Both the position numbers and the translations under genes were made by a program. From Linnemannia elongata (lineage: Eukaryota; Mortierellomycota; Mortierellomycetes; Mortierellales; Mortierellaceae), in NCBI GenBank assembly GCA_036320915.1, contig JAXBDG010000012.1:1476501-1540500 (forward strand): DNA of 64,000 nt, given 5' to 3'. The notes below the pieces were generated by a model that was not told the origin of the DNA, did not search any database, and saw only the letters and a program-made list of their open reading frames with translations. Shown one piece after another: positions 1 to 11,066 of the stretch (position 1 is the stretch's first letter; each line of letters begins with the position of its first letter).

Positions 1-657
1 GCTGTGTGGCGGCGGTAACGAAGGAGCGGCATTCGGCGGGGAGACCGGTACGAAGACCGGCTCTGACCGAGGACAAGAGCGAAGCCATTGTTGTATGTGT
101 AATGAAAGGAGGGAGTAGAGGGGTGATGTGAACAACAAAAACGAAAGTCGTCTTGAACCCAAGCTTCGGACTTGACCTCGTTCGAGTAAGGGAGACTCCA
201 CACGGACTAGAGGGGTGCTCAGGGGACTGGATTTTGGTAAACATCTAAGCCACAATCGAACTCTTCAAATGCATAGTTGAGGTAGTTCTGTGTGCCCTGT
301 GTTTGTCACTGAAACGTTAGGCGGCTGCGGGTATGAAGGCGATATACGCCATTCTTGAACCTTCACCTCTTGTCGCTCCTTCAAAACGAACAACAAAGGG
401 GGGTGATATTGATAGAGACGACATCGAGAAGACAGGGCTGCCATATTGGCATATCGCCTTTGGGCAGACTTCAAGACCTTTTCCGCCTGAAGCCTACGTT
501 CCTGAATCTCAGCTCATTGGTGACTGTCATTTAAGGAACGGCTGCTGCCTCGCTTCGCGCCGAAGGTGAAAAGTAAGGTTCCCTTGTCCCGTTCCACACC
601 CTCCCTCTTATCCCCATTCTCCTCTACCTCCGACCACACCAACAAAGCAGCAACTCA
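1..657. other. upstream region, no gene seen
   Basis: There is no convincing coding sequence. The open frame at 333-569 has no recognisable domain and no supporting signals. The last 60 bp before 658 are C/T-rich, as in the leaders of the other genes here, and probably serve as promoter and 5' leader of the condensing enzyme. Confidence 0.5.
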
Positions 658-2539
658 ATGGCACTGAACGCACGCCGCGTAGTCGTCACCGGCTTAGGAC
701 TCGTCACACCCCTGGGCATCGGTGTCCAACAAAGCTGGTCAAAACTCATTGCTGGAGAATGTGGTGTCGTGTCTCTCAAGGACCTGCCCTCTCCAACCCC
801 TGGCTTGCCAGGCTTTGATACCTTGCCTTCTCAAGTCGGCGCTATTGTCAAACGCACAGGTGGCAAGGATCTTGGGGGCTTCGATTCTACAGAATGGCTT
901 GACCGTGGGGTAAGGTTTTCTTGGAGGAGTACGGAAGAAGGAAGGAGGGAGAGGAGAGAAGAAATGTTCTCACGCTGGCAGCGCTGGTCTTTGTGGATGG
1001 AACTGTTACTTCTTTCGTATGGGAATTGCTGACCACTCTTTTTTTTTTTTTTTTTTTTGCTATTGGCTTGCATATATAGGACGAGAAGAGAATGGCAGTG
1101 TTTACACAGTATGCGATTGCAGCAGCAAGAATGGCGATCAAGGACGCTAACTGGGAGACGACCACTGAGGAGGAAAAAGAGCGGACAGGGGTCTGTCTCG
1201 GATCAGGCATTGGAAGTCTGGACGATATGGCTACCACCGCACTCTCCTTTGCCGAAAGTGTAAGCACGCTCAAATCTTTTTTTTTTTTTTTTTCAGAGAA
1301 GTTTGCCTTTGAGATCAAGATGAACGATATCACCGCGCCTTACTTTCTTTGACACAACTGACCCTGTCTTGATTACTTTTTACTGAAATGTGATCAGGGA
1401 TACCGCAAGATGAGTCCGATGTTTGTTCCCAAGATCTTGATCAACATGGCGGCAGGACACTTGACCATGAAGTACGGTTTCAAGGGCCCCAACCACGCAG
1501 TCTCAACCGCCTGTACTACAGGAGCACACTCGCTCGGAGACGCCATGCGGTTTATTCAGTATGGCGATGCCGATGTCATGGTCGCTGGAGGATCTGAAGC
1601 ATGTATCCACCCTCTTGCCGTTGCCGGTTTCGCTAAGTAAGCAACGCGACTGTTTTGAGGAGATCCTATCGATGAGATGAATTATTTAGAATGACTATTA
1701 CTGCATGCATGTACTAACATGTTTGTTCTTTGGCTTGTGTGTGTTGCGTGATGGGATTTACTAGGGCAAAGTCGTTGGCGACAAAGTATAACGACAGTCC
1801 ATCTGAGGCGTCAAGACCTTTTGACAAGAATCGGGATGGTTTTGTAATTGGAGAAGGAGCTGGAGTTGTTGTGTTGGAGGAATATGAGCATGCCAAGAAG
1901 CGTGGTGCGCACATCTATGCCGAACTCCGTGGCTATGGACTCTCAGGTAATCAATCAACAAGAAATCGGATTGGAAAGTGTGTCGACCACCTACAACGAT
2001 TTATGTGCAAAAACGAACTATCATGTCGAAAACTGACGAAAGCTTCTTGCTGTCTTTTACTATCACTCTTCTAAATAGGCGACGCACACCATATGACAGC
2101 ACCTCCAGAGAACGGCACAGGCGCAGCGATGGCCATGCGCCGGGCCCTGAAAGCCGCCCGCCTCACACCCGCTGACATCGGCTACGTCAATGCCCACGCA
2201 ACATCGACCCACCAAGGCGACATTGCCGAGAACCGCGCCATCAAATCCGTCTTTGACGGCCACCACGACACAATCGCCGTATCTTCCACAAAGGGTGCCG
2301 TCGGTCACCTCCTTGGAGCTGCCGGAGCCGTGGAAGCGATTTTCGCTATTCTGGCGGTCAAGAATAATATCCTCCCGCCAACGTTGAATCTTCATGAGCA
2401 TGATGATAGTGGCGAGTTTACCTTGAATTATGTGCCATTGAAGGCTCAGGAGAAGGTTCTGAAGGCTGCAATTACGAATTCTTTTGGATTTGGAGGTACC
2501 AATGCATCGCTTTGCTTTGCGAAGGTTGATACTAAATAA
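658..2539 (+). CDS. 3-oxoacyl-[acyl-carrier-protein] synthase (KAS II / mitochondrial type)
   Basis: Predicted exons are 658-909, 1080-1259, 1398-1636, 1765-1946 and 2079-2539. All junctions are GT-AG, phases agree, and the product is 437 aa. It is a condensing enzyme that elongates acyl-ACP with malonyl-ACP. The type II enzyme in fungi normally acts in mitochondria, feeding lipoate synthesis and respiratory function (Cem1/OXSM). Visible motifs are [13 protein letters not shown] at the N-terminus, the nucleophile C183 in [11 protein letters not shown]324 in [12 protein letters not shown]356 and H361 in [14 protein letters not shown], and the C-terminal [12 protein letters not shown]. The Cys-His-His triad is therefore complete, and length is normal for KAS II. 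The start at 658 puts the conserved fold almost at residue 1, leaving no room for a classical presequence. Either targeting is unconventional or a short upstream exon was missed. Confidence 0.9.
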
Positions 2540-2867
2540 ACTACACTCATTTGCTTACTTGTACCATATATGCATCAAGAAACGGTCAAACGGGTGATAA
2601 TAATGATATTGGGTGGGTTTTTATTCTAAGGAACAATCGTGCAAAAAAAAAGGGAGAGGGAGTAGCAAAAAAAAGAAGAGTGTGGCGTGGTTGTCGATAT
2701 AGGGTTTTTTTTCTTTGTCCACATCCCCGATCATTAATGTTTGGGGAATGGAAAAAGGAGGGGGGGAAAGAAGAGGAGGGGAGAAAAAAAAGAATGGTCG
2801 AAAGAGTGCAAAGGCACACTCTCACAAATCGCGTAAAAAAAAGTGTCAAGAGTAAATGGAAGATGGT
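2540..2867. other. convergent 3' intergenic region
   Basis: This lies between the stop codons of two convergent genes. It holds A-rich and G/A-rich low-complexity sequence and no gene. The 3' ends of both transcripts presumably lie here. Confidence 0.5.
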
Positions 2868-4855
2868 TTAACGATCGACCTCACCGAACACAATATCCAT
2901 AGTACCGATCATAGTAACAACATCGGGAATAAAGTGGCCCTTGGCCATGAAATCCAATCCAGCCAAGTGGGCGAAACCGGGGGCACGGATCTTGCAGCGG
3001 TAAGGACGGTTGCTTCCGTCAGAAACCAAGTGCACACCTGGTATTGATGAAATTCAATTCGTAGGTAAAAGAAAGGCGTTAGAAGAAAACATTCGTATCA
3101 TTCAACAATGTTACTATTGAACAGTGAACAGAAGTTAGAAAATAGAACAAAAAGACATACCGAACTCTCCCTTGGGGGCCTCGACGACGGTGTAGGTCTC
3201 ACCAGCGGGGACAGAGTAACCCTCCGAGTACAACTTGAAGTGATGGATCAAGGCCTCCATGTTCTCCTTCATGTGTGCGCGGCGAGGGGGAGAGATCTTG
3301 AGATCGTCGACACGGACGGGACCAGCAGGCATGTCGTTGATGCACTGGTGAATGATGCGGAGCGACTGACGCATCTCCTCCATACGGCAAAGGTAACGGT
3401 CATAGCAGTCTCCCTTGGTGCCGACGGGGACATCAAAGTCAACGAGGTCATAGGCATCGTAGGGCTGGACCTTGCGCAAATCCCAGTTAACACCGGATCC
3501 ACGCAACATAACTCCCGAGAATCCCCAGTCAAGAGCCTCCTTAGCAGTGACGCGTCCGACATCGACGGTACGGCCCTTCCAGATACGGTTTCCAGTGATC
3601 AACTCCTCGGCCTCGTCCATGCGCTGTCCAAACTGATCGGCCCAGACGTGGATATCCTCGAGCAAGCCCTTGGGGATGTCGAGAGAGACACCTCCGGGAC
3701 GGACGTAGGCGGCGTGCATACGGGCACCCGAGACACGCTCGTAGAACTCGATCAACTTTTCACGCTCCTCGAACATCCACAAGAAGGGGGTCAAGGCTCC
3801 GACATCCATAATGTGGGACATGACGGACATGCAGTGGTTCATGACACGGGTGATCTCGGCAAACATGGTACGGATGTACTTGGCGCGCAGTGGCACTTCG
3901 ATGTTGAGGAGCTTCTCAACAGCGAGCGAGTAGGCCTGCTCGTTGACCATCATCGAGCAGTAATCCAAACGATCGAACTGTTTTTTCCGTTGTTATTGTT
4001 GATCCCGGATTATAGAGTAATAGTCGTCCGATGAGAGAATATCCATGGAAAACATATAGAGAATTCAAGATAGAAAAAAAAAAGATAGGTATTGGTTAGC
4101 GGATATATCAAACAAGGATAATTGTCAATTCGCCTTCATACTTTGTTGTGTTTTCATTGCTGGCATCATCCTTGTCTATCCTTTTCATGCTCCCAACCAT
4201 CAACCGTCTATATCTCCTTTCTTCTTTTTGCTTATTATCCCTCTTCCTCGGTTTCCTTTGTCTTTCTTTATTCCTCCGATATCCTATTCCGAGCGTCATG
4301 TCGTTACGGCAGCATCCAAGTCAAATTATGGCGTCCAGATACTGTCATCCCGTCAACGATTGTTCCTGAGAAAAAGAAAAAACAAAAAAAAATACCAAAA
4401 TTGCCGTGTTCCAAATAACTTACGTAGGGAAGAGCCTGGAGGTAGGTCTTGTACTCGATCAACTTCTCAGTACCACGGTGCAAAAGACCAACATGAGGAT
4501 CACATCTCAAAATCTCCTCACCCTCCAACTCGAGAATCAAACGCAAGACTCCGTGAGCAGCAGGATGCTGAGGTCCAAAGTTGACGGTGAAGTGGCGCGC
4601 GTTGACGTCGACGCCGTCATCGATCTCGACATCCTCGGTGATGGTCGATCCGAGAGGGGTGGTCGATCCGACCATATCTCGGTTGACGTGGTGGTGGTGC
4701 GAGGCAGCGGCCTCAGTCGACATGAATTTGGCGAATGTTGAAGGGCGAGCAACTGACCGGGCGAAGAGGGGGGAAGTGGTGAAGCGGGAGGCAGCGGCAG
4801 CACTGCTGATGATGGGGGTCGCACGACGCGAGAGGAGGCGCGCAACAGAAGCCAT
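2868..4855 (-). CDS. NADH:ubiquinone oxidoreductase 49-kDa subunit (complex I, NDUFS2/NuoD)
   Basis: On the minus strand the exons are 4855-4424, 3977-3161 and 3037-2868, with consistent phases and GT-AG borders, giving 472 aa. This is a core peripheral-arm subunit of mitochondrial complex I, lining the ubiquinone site next to the N2 cluster. The first ~50 residues are rich in Arg, Ser and Ala and look like a mitochondrial presequence. Then come the family signatures [50 protein letters not shown], a [14 protein letters not shown] segment, [13 protein letters not shown], and the C-terminal [15 protein letters not shown] and [21 protein letters not shown] (end of protein). Length is typical. 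The first intron (4423-3978) is 446 bp and the second 123 bp. Expression is presumably constitutive. Confidence 0.96.
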
Positions 4856-5689
4856 TATGGTCGATATGTGTTTGTTGGGAGGAGGAGGGGAGAGCGGAGA
4901 AGAAAACGGGAGAAAAAGAGAAAAAGGAAGGGGCGACCGAGGAAGGAAGGAGAGTGGGGGTGGAGTGGAGATGGATGATGGAGTGAGAGAGGGTGACGAT
5001 CGATTGGGAATTAAAATCGGATCAGTTGTGCAGAAGCAGAGAGAAGACTTCGGACAACGCAGAAAAGCGATACATACACCGACGGAGTGCTTTGTAGGGT
5101 TGTAGACACAGAGAGCTGTTTTTTCCGAAGGTCCGGAGAATAGGGAATGCGATTGGAATCGCCATCGGTGACGTCTATTGGTCACGTGTTATCTTGAGCG
5201 ACATCGAATTTGGCCATTCGCTGTGCCTCATTTGGTCCATCCAAAGGGTAATTTTGGTTTGGGATGGCGGCCAAGTTGGGTTGACCTCAACGGCCAATTT
5301 TGTTTGTCATTCGGCTAATTTAAACAATACGACACGGCAAACTTGCATATGCAATCTAGCTAATTTGACTTTGGCACCGTGGCTAAGTCAAAAAGTGGCC
5401 AGGCCTATATGTTATTGTAACATAGGCAAAATTCAAAACGAAAACGGTGAGAGGTATGGGGTCTGTTGGTCTACGAGAAGAAAAGAGTTGTTTTTCTTTA
5501 TTTCACACCACGGATGTGTTAAATAACTTTCGACCATCTGCTTTGTGGTGATGTGGTCGCTAGTAAACATTTCTTCTTTAAATAGAAAGACAGGGTACAC
5601 TAAAAACAAAAACACCGTGCCGCAACAACGGTATATTGGGATTGCTTGACAGGGCGTAAATTGAGTGTGGGCGATTGTCAGCTGAGGGC
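4856..5689. other. intergenic region with an iterated GGCCAATTT-like motif
   Basis: From 4856 to about 5190 lies the probable 5' leader and promoter of the complex I gene. From about 5205 to 5425 a degenerate motif recurs at roughly 30-40 bp spacing (GGCCAAGTT, GGCCAATTTTG, GGCTAATTTAAA, AGCTAATTTGAC, GGCTAAGTCA). A short hairpin (TGTTA-TTG-TAACA) follows near 5410-5422. No gene was seen. Confidence 0.4.
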
Positions 5690-6091
5690 TTAAAGGATAA
5701 TACAGCAACCTTCCCCATCGTCGATATCGTACTTGATCCCCATGTCCGCGTTTCTTTCCATCCTCTGTTTTAACGAGTGCCGGCTTTCGGGGGTTCCCTT
5801 TCCGATGGTGAGCTTGCCCTTTTTAAAAGTGTAGTCTCCGAATTGGACATTGATGCTGGTGATAGCATCCTCAAGGTTCTCGTTGAGTGTAAGACTGAAT
5901 GTCCACTCGGTTCCTAGATTTATGGTCTTCTTGAGGAGCAGCGTACCGATCTGGACTGAAACATCAACCTTAGTCCACCGGAAGCCACCACCAGCGTAGA
6001 GGAACAGGTCGCACATTTTGCTGTCAGAGTAGCCCTTCACGGTGGCCCGGTGCCACGGTGTGTGCTGGTATTCGAGGTAGCAAAAACTCAT
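5690..6091 (-). CDS. small protein with C-terminal CaaX-like box
   Basis: A single-exon frame of 133 aa. I do not recognise the family. The body is mixed alpha/beta-like with several hydrophobic stretches separated by basic clusters. There is no signal peptide or membrane helix. The C-terminus reads DDGEGCCIIL, so the last four residues CIIL fit a CaaX box ending in Leu, which usually predicts geranylgeranylation; the preceding Cys could be acylated. This suggests a lipid-anchored peripheral membrane protein, but it shows no GTPase motifs (no P-loop), so it is not a Ras/Rho protein. The start at 6091 is the first ATG of the conserved-looking frame. A TATA box lies at 6423-6415 on the same strand, which would give a leader of about 300 nt with a possible intron. 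Confidence 0.55.
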   Translation of the reverse strand: MSFCYLEYQHTPWHRATVKGYSDSKMCDLFLYAGGGFRWTKVDVSVQIGTLLLKKTINLGTEWTFSLTLNENLEDAITSINVQFGDYTFKKGKLTIGKGTPESRHSLKQRMERNADMGIKYDIDDGEGCCIIL

Positions 6092-6414
6092 TATTGCGAG
6101 TGTTCTATACAAAAGAATAGACAATGGACAGCGTCTCAGCTGAGAATAAAGTAATAGTCTCGTGGAACAGGAATTGTCGTAAATGATGGGGTTGGTACCT
6201 TTCTTATGCACAGTGCAGCGAGTGGGGAGAGGAGAATATTAGGACGAGTGAATTGTAATTGTGTCTGGCAGATGTGAAGAATACAGTAAAGGGTGGCTGA
6301 ATGGTGTTGACAATGGGAACAGAGAACGATGTTGCAACAGTTAAAAGGTCGCCGAGAGTGCAAGAGGGGAAGCGAGAGAGGAGCAATGGTGATCTTTATT
6401 ATGCGGGCAGGTAT

Positions 6415-6423
6415 CTATTTATA
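6415..6423 (-). promoter_or_regulatory. TATA box (TATAAATAG)
   Basis: The minus-strand sequence TATAAATAG lies about 325 bp upstream of the start of the CaaX-box gene, oriented toward it. No other reading frame lies between, apart from the leader. Confidence 0.45.
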
Positions 6424-6537
6424 AGGGATGGTGGCAAGCCAGACAAGGTTGAGCAAAGCGGTGTAGGGCTTTTGATGGCAGGGTAGAAGAAGAGGGGTGG
6501 AATGGAAGAGAGAACAAACGATGCTAGTCGCTCACTG

Positions 6538-6700
6538 CGGCATTGCAAGAAAGACACGCCGCTTTTATTTAAGGTAGAAACCTTCTGAAGATCATAATAA
6601 AAGCACCGTGTGTTCATCACTCATGCGGCGCGTTAAGAAAGACACGCCGCCTTTATTTAAGCTTCAACCTTTTGAGGATCATAATAAAATAGCTGACAAA
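6538..6700. repeat. imperfect tandem duplication, about 95-bp period
   Basis: Two related blocks, about 6545-6605 and 6638-6695, share AAGAAAGACACGCCGC, then CTTTTATTTAAG or CTTTATTTAAG, then a GATCATAATAAAA tract. On the minus strand each copy carries AATAAA, a candidate polyadenylation signal for the small ORF at 6904-6704. Confidence 0.6.
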
Positions 6701-6703
6701 GCC

Positions 6704-6904
6704 TTATCCACAATGCGGAACAGAGTTGCCAAGAATCGAGAAAACCTGGTGTGTGAAAAGGTGTATGGGTGTATAGTAGGCAATGGTTGTCCATGTGGGC
6801 ATGAGGTTATTAACTCCGATGGCGTTGTTGATAAAAGGCTCCCTGTTAACGTTGTTACCGCAGGTCTCCTTCATCCACTGCTTCTGCATGGTGGTATCCG
6901 CCAT
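6704..6904 (-). CDS. hypothetical 66-aa protein
   Basis: A short minus-strand frame. It starts in a good context (TCCATGGCG) and has a TATA-like TATAGATAA about 40 bp upstream (around 6940). Two AATAAA elements follow the stop codon. The product has no recognised domain; it is Asn/Thr-rich with a short aromatic segment near the middle. These promoter and 3' signals are the only support. It could equally be a chance frame or the end of a longer spliced gene. Confidence 0.3.
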   Translation of the reverse strand: MADTTMQKQWMKETCGNNVNREPFINNAIGVNNLMPTWTTIAYYTPIHLFTHQVFSILGNSVPHCG

Positions 6905-7324
6905 GGATCCCTACTGCTCGGGTGGAATAAGCGAACAGATTATCTATACTAGAGAGGACAAAGAGACAAACAGAGACAGACAGGAGGCCTGGACCTAAAG
7001 AAGGATGTAATAGATACCAAATGCAAACGACTAGAGCTGAGGCAGGGACAAGGACTGCTGAACAATAAAGGTAATGAGATGAAGGCGAATGTCAGATGGG
7101 CAAAACCCTCGTGGTGAGATGTCGAGTAAATGGAGGTGATGAGGTTGACAAAAGGGATGGGAATAACAGAGAGGGCGCCTAAAACTGAAGTAGCTGGCGA
7201 CTAGGGGACTCGTAGACAAGAATGAATAAAGTACGCTAGGTATGTACAGGAGTACACGCTTAGGCCAGCATTGTGGGTCTTGACTGCCCAGGCAAATAAT
7301 AGGAGTGTGCCGAAAACGTGGCGA

Positions 7325-7819
7325 TCTCTCTCTTTGGTAGCGAGCACCGAGAGCGACGATTGGGCCGGGCTTGTTCGGGTAACGGGCATGGAATTCATCA
7401 ACCAAGTTTCGACAAGTAAGCAACATGATGGTAAGATCCCACTCCGCATGGGGATAACCTTTCCACTTGACCGTGCACTGAAGCTGGCGGTGGTATGGAC
7501 GTGAATCAACAATGGACTCGACTTCACACTCGAGCTCTCTCCTTCAACCTCGATAGGGGTGGAGGTTCAATTGTGCGATCCGGGGTGTCGTTGACTTGAT
7601 ACGGAAAACTGGGTGAGTTGTGGACATCGTCTTAGGTAAATCGAAGCGGTAGAAACGAGAGTTGATAGCCTCAACTATCTCGAGAGGACCGAGGTGACAA
7701 ACATCAAGCGTATCCGAGGGTCGTATGGTTTTGATATGTTTGCGGAAGAGCCAAACCCTATCACCTGGTTCGAAGTACTGTACAGCTGTGGCTGCTTGTG
7801 TTGGTTGAAATTGCGCTTG
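7325..7819 (-). pseudogene. decayed chromovirus (Ty3-type) pol fragment: integrase C-terminus plus chromodomain
   Basis: Reading the minus strand from 7819 gives a continuous frame with YFEPGDRVWLFRK, LGPLEIVEAINSRFYRFDLP and THPVFRIK. This is the GPY/F module found at the C-terminus of Ty3-type integrases. After an in-frame stop (7546-7544) the same frame continues with ECEVESIVDSRPYHRQ and CTVKWKGYP, then LVDEFHARYPNKPGP, which is a chromodomain of the kind appended to chromovirus integrases. No RT, RNase H or integrase core is present and no LTRs were found. It is therefore a dead 3' remnant of a lineage different from the intact element at 21.6-27.6 kb, which lacks a chromodomain. Confidence 0.85.
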
Positions 7820-10801
7820 TTATATGGTTTGAGGGAGCTGGCACAGCCTGCTCTTCCCTTTTTACTTTGCGCTTGATCTGTATTAATGACATGTTGTTTC
7901 CTATCACTCAGCTGTCCATAAACATTTCAATGGAAATGACCATCGGGTACGAGAGACAAAAATTTGTACCCAGGGCGATGGTGCACACTAATGCAAGCCG
8001 TTATCCAGAATAAAAAGTGGAAAGTATGCAAAGCTCTGTTGGGCCGCATGGAGAATGGGGACAAAATATAAAAACCAAAGGCAAAAATAACCATCCGCGA
8101 CACCATCACCACAACCATGCTTCCTTCATCAGGCATGGAAGCAGGAGAGGAGATAGTCCTCAATACAGCTCCGCCGTTTAGACGGCAGGAAGAACAGGGT
8201 AAACAGCAGTTGGTCATGGGTTAGTCAAATTCCTGGTCTTCTAATGCATGGTACGCATGAAGGGATTAACGAGACGCAATTGTCCCTCTATTATCGAGTG
8301 AAACCAGAGCCAAGGCAGCTGGCTAGGCAAAATCAGCGGGAGGAAAACCCCCGCTACGATTGACTCTATGTTGACATGACGAAAAGAGACACATGCGGTA
8401 CAGAAGGTGGGTACCCTGGCGCCAGTGCGACTCTACTAGTCTGCCGCGAATTAAGCCCTTGTCAATACACATCCAAATTATTTGTGTGTGCACACTTGGC
8501 GGCGTCCATTTTGATGGCGTCCGCTTTGAGAAAAGGTACTGTACATATGCCCACTTCTGTCACATTGTTTATTTATCCTCAGCTACTTCTGCCGTACCCA
8601 TCCCCTTCCATCCCCCTCCCTCCCCCGACATTGACACCTTTCATTGACACCTTTCATTGACAATAGTCTCTGCCCCTCTGCCCTCCTGTGACTCTACTTT
8701 TTGCCTCTTAGCTTTCTGTACTCATTATCTGTATTCCGTTATCATCATGATATGGCCTCCTTTTCCCTGCCCTAACCTGCTCTCCTCCCTTACATAAATA
8801 GGCTGCCTTTCCCTCTTACAATCAAACTATTACTTGTTTCCCACCTTCCAATTGTTAACCCCAACTCCTGCTTCCTAATTCCTACAAACATTTTCCACTG
8901 TCCGGCCACAATTCCTCGTATAGCTGTATTGTGTTTTTACCTTGTGTTTTACTATATTTCAGTGTTGACTCTTGACAATCGAAGGGATGACATAGGGAGA
9001 TATTGAACGTGCCTTTTCACTCCGCTTGCTTGATCAAACGCGCCGAACAAAGCACAACAGACCGTGTGCGACTGCGACAACAAACGTGTGCCACCAATGA
9101 CACACATTGAAGAAAAACACAATAAACGGGTCCTTCCGGTCGTAAGAAGGCTGTGGCGCGGTGCGTTAGGAGAAGAGAAGGAGGCTATCAATCAAGGGAA
9201 TATAGAACTGCCAGAAACTTGAACGTCAATCTTTCCTTCGATCACAGACTAAGCCATGCCACCATGGTAAGAAGCGTGTTCCAAAGAGAAATATCGGACG
9301 CGACAAACATAGCTTTTGACTTCCGAAGTATGCCAGAGAACAACTACATTTGGATACTGCGCAGATCTATGTCTGCAGAGAAAATAATCACGACTCTTCC
9401 TCGTTATTCCTCTCTCTTCCTCGTTCCTCCTTCGCTCTTCCTCTTTTGTTCTTTTCGTACTTTATCGGCTTTCTCAATGCATACCCCTAAGCAAGGCAGG
9501 AAAGGTACATCGATAACAAGGAGAAGAAACGAAGAAACAAGGTGAAGGAGTCGAAAGGCTCGGCTCATGGCTATGGAAGATGTAGGGGTGAAAAACAATA
9601 GCAAAGAAAATAACAACTACAATTCACATCGGTGTGCATGTCCATGATGTGAAGTAAGCAGCAAGCAAAAGAAGAGTGAGAAGGATCGGGATAGGAGGAT
9701 AATAGGGGGAGAAATCACTTCCTCAACCCCTTCTCTCCCCTAATGCCAACACACCACAGCTCTCGATTTTTTTTACATTTCGGTGGGCTGGACTAGGATG
9801 TCCCAATCGCAATCAAGCCCCTTTCATTGCGTGGACACCATCCATGTTCACATATTACATTTCTGTGTGACAAACCGGTTTATTGTCGCCCCTTTTAGGT
9901 GTCTTCATTGCGCAACTTGTATTCCTTGTCGACTTTTAGGCCTAATAGGCTAATGCTCTACTTGACATGACAAAAAAGTGTGTCCACACCTCGACCCTCG
10001 TGCCTCTTATACCTACCCGTTACAGCGTTACAGACGGTTTTAGGTTGTTCTGGGCATGCTTCCTTCTGTTTGTTCCCTCTTCTCCCGTTCTAACTTTTTT
10101 TACCACGCACTTAGACTACCCACCCCAAGGAAAATGAGCCACCAATCGAACCAACCCCTATGCAGTGGCGTACGTACCTGCTCCTCCCCCTTGTTTCCCC
10201 CCCCCCCCCTCTCTCTCTCTCTATTTGTCTTTTTCTCTCTTGCTCTCACATTCTCTGCAAGGGCATGTGGAAAAAAAAACGAGAATAAGCTTGATCGAGT
10301 TAAGGATTTGAGGTGGGGCGAGCGGGAGGTTAAAAATCGAGTTTATTAGCCTTTTGCACCCAGGTGCGTTTGATACAGAACGTTCATTCTTTATTCACAG
10401 AGAGAATTACTCCTCGCTATTACATCCTTGTGGCCAGCAGCCACTGGAAGAGCCAGGGCAAAACATTAGCCAGTTCATTCATTCTTGAAATCAAGACGAA
10501 ACAAACGCAACGCAACGCACGCACAAGCAAAAAAAATATCCAATCGATTACTCTATGCATTGCGTTGTGATACGCTTGTTTTGTTTCTCTGCTCGTGCTT
10601 CTCCCTCTCACTTCCCTAACTTCCCGGCATTCAGACGAATGTTTATTTTTTTGTATGTGTAAAACCAGTATGCCCTGGCTGTCTATTCTGCCAAGCGAAC
10701 CACAAACAAAACAAAAACAAATAAACAAAAGCGCAAACAAGTTTATTTACAAAAGGGCACGAAAGGCTTTAGGGTGCAATCGCCGGGTGCTTTGAAAAGG
10801 A
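7820..10801. other. intergenic region, no convincing gene
   Basis: It contains short frames without recognisable domains. It also holds a CATAAATA promoter-like element near 8793-8800 in a C/T-rich setting, a small direct repeat of TTTCATTGACACC around 8637-8662, and an ATG in strong context (GCCACCATGG at about 9258-9267) followed immediately by GTAAGA. No downstream exon could be assigned. Poly-C and CT tracts occur at 10197-10220. It may include remains of old mobile elements. Confidence 0.4.
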
Positions 10802-10808
10802 TATAAAA
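10802..10808 (+). promoter_or_regulatory. TATA box (TATAAAA) of the MFS gene
   Basis: TATAAAA lies 259 bp upstream of the MFS transporter start codon and is followed by a long C/T-rich leader, as seen for other genes in the window. Confidence 0.5.
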
Positions 10809-11066
10809 ATGAATCTCATCCTTTCATTTCTTTCCCTGGTCTTTTGTCCTTTCCTCCCTTCTTCCTTTCTTCCTTCTTCTCCCTCTCTGCACTCTTCTTC
10901 TTCGTTCGTTTGTCCTCACTTCCCTGCATTCCCGTCCAACACACAGCTGTCAGTTGTGCCCTGACTACTCACTAGACCAATCCACGTCCTCCACTCTAAC
11001 CTCCCTCCTTCCCTCCCCCTCCTTCATCTCCCTTCTCACCTTCTAAATACCACACAACCCCCAAAT

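Noticed and set aside
3108..4034. A 308-aa plus-strand frame
   Set aside because: It is antisense to the well-supported complex I exon, and codon shadowing explains its openness.
9153..9545. Possible gene starting at the strong-context ATG near 9264
   Set aside because: The frame has no domain and low-complexity ends, and no acceptor could be matched to the GTAAGA that follows the ATG.
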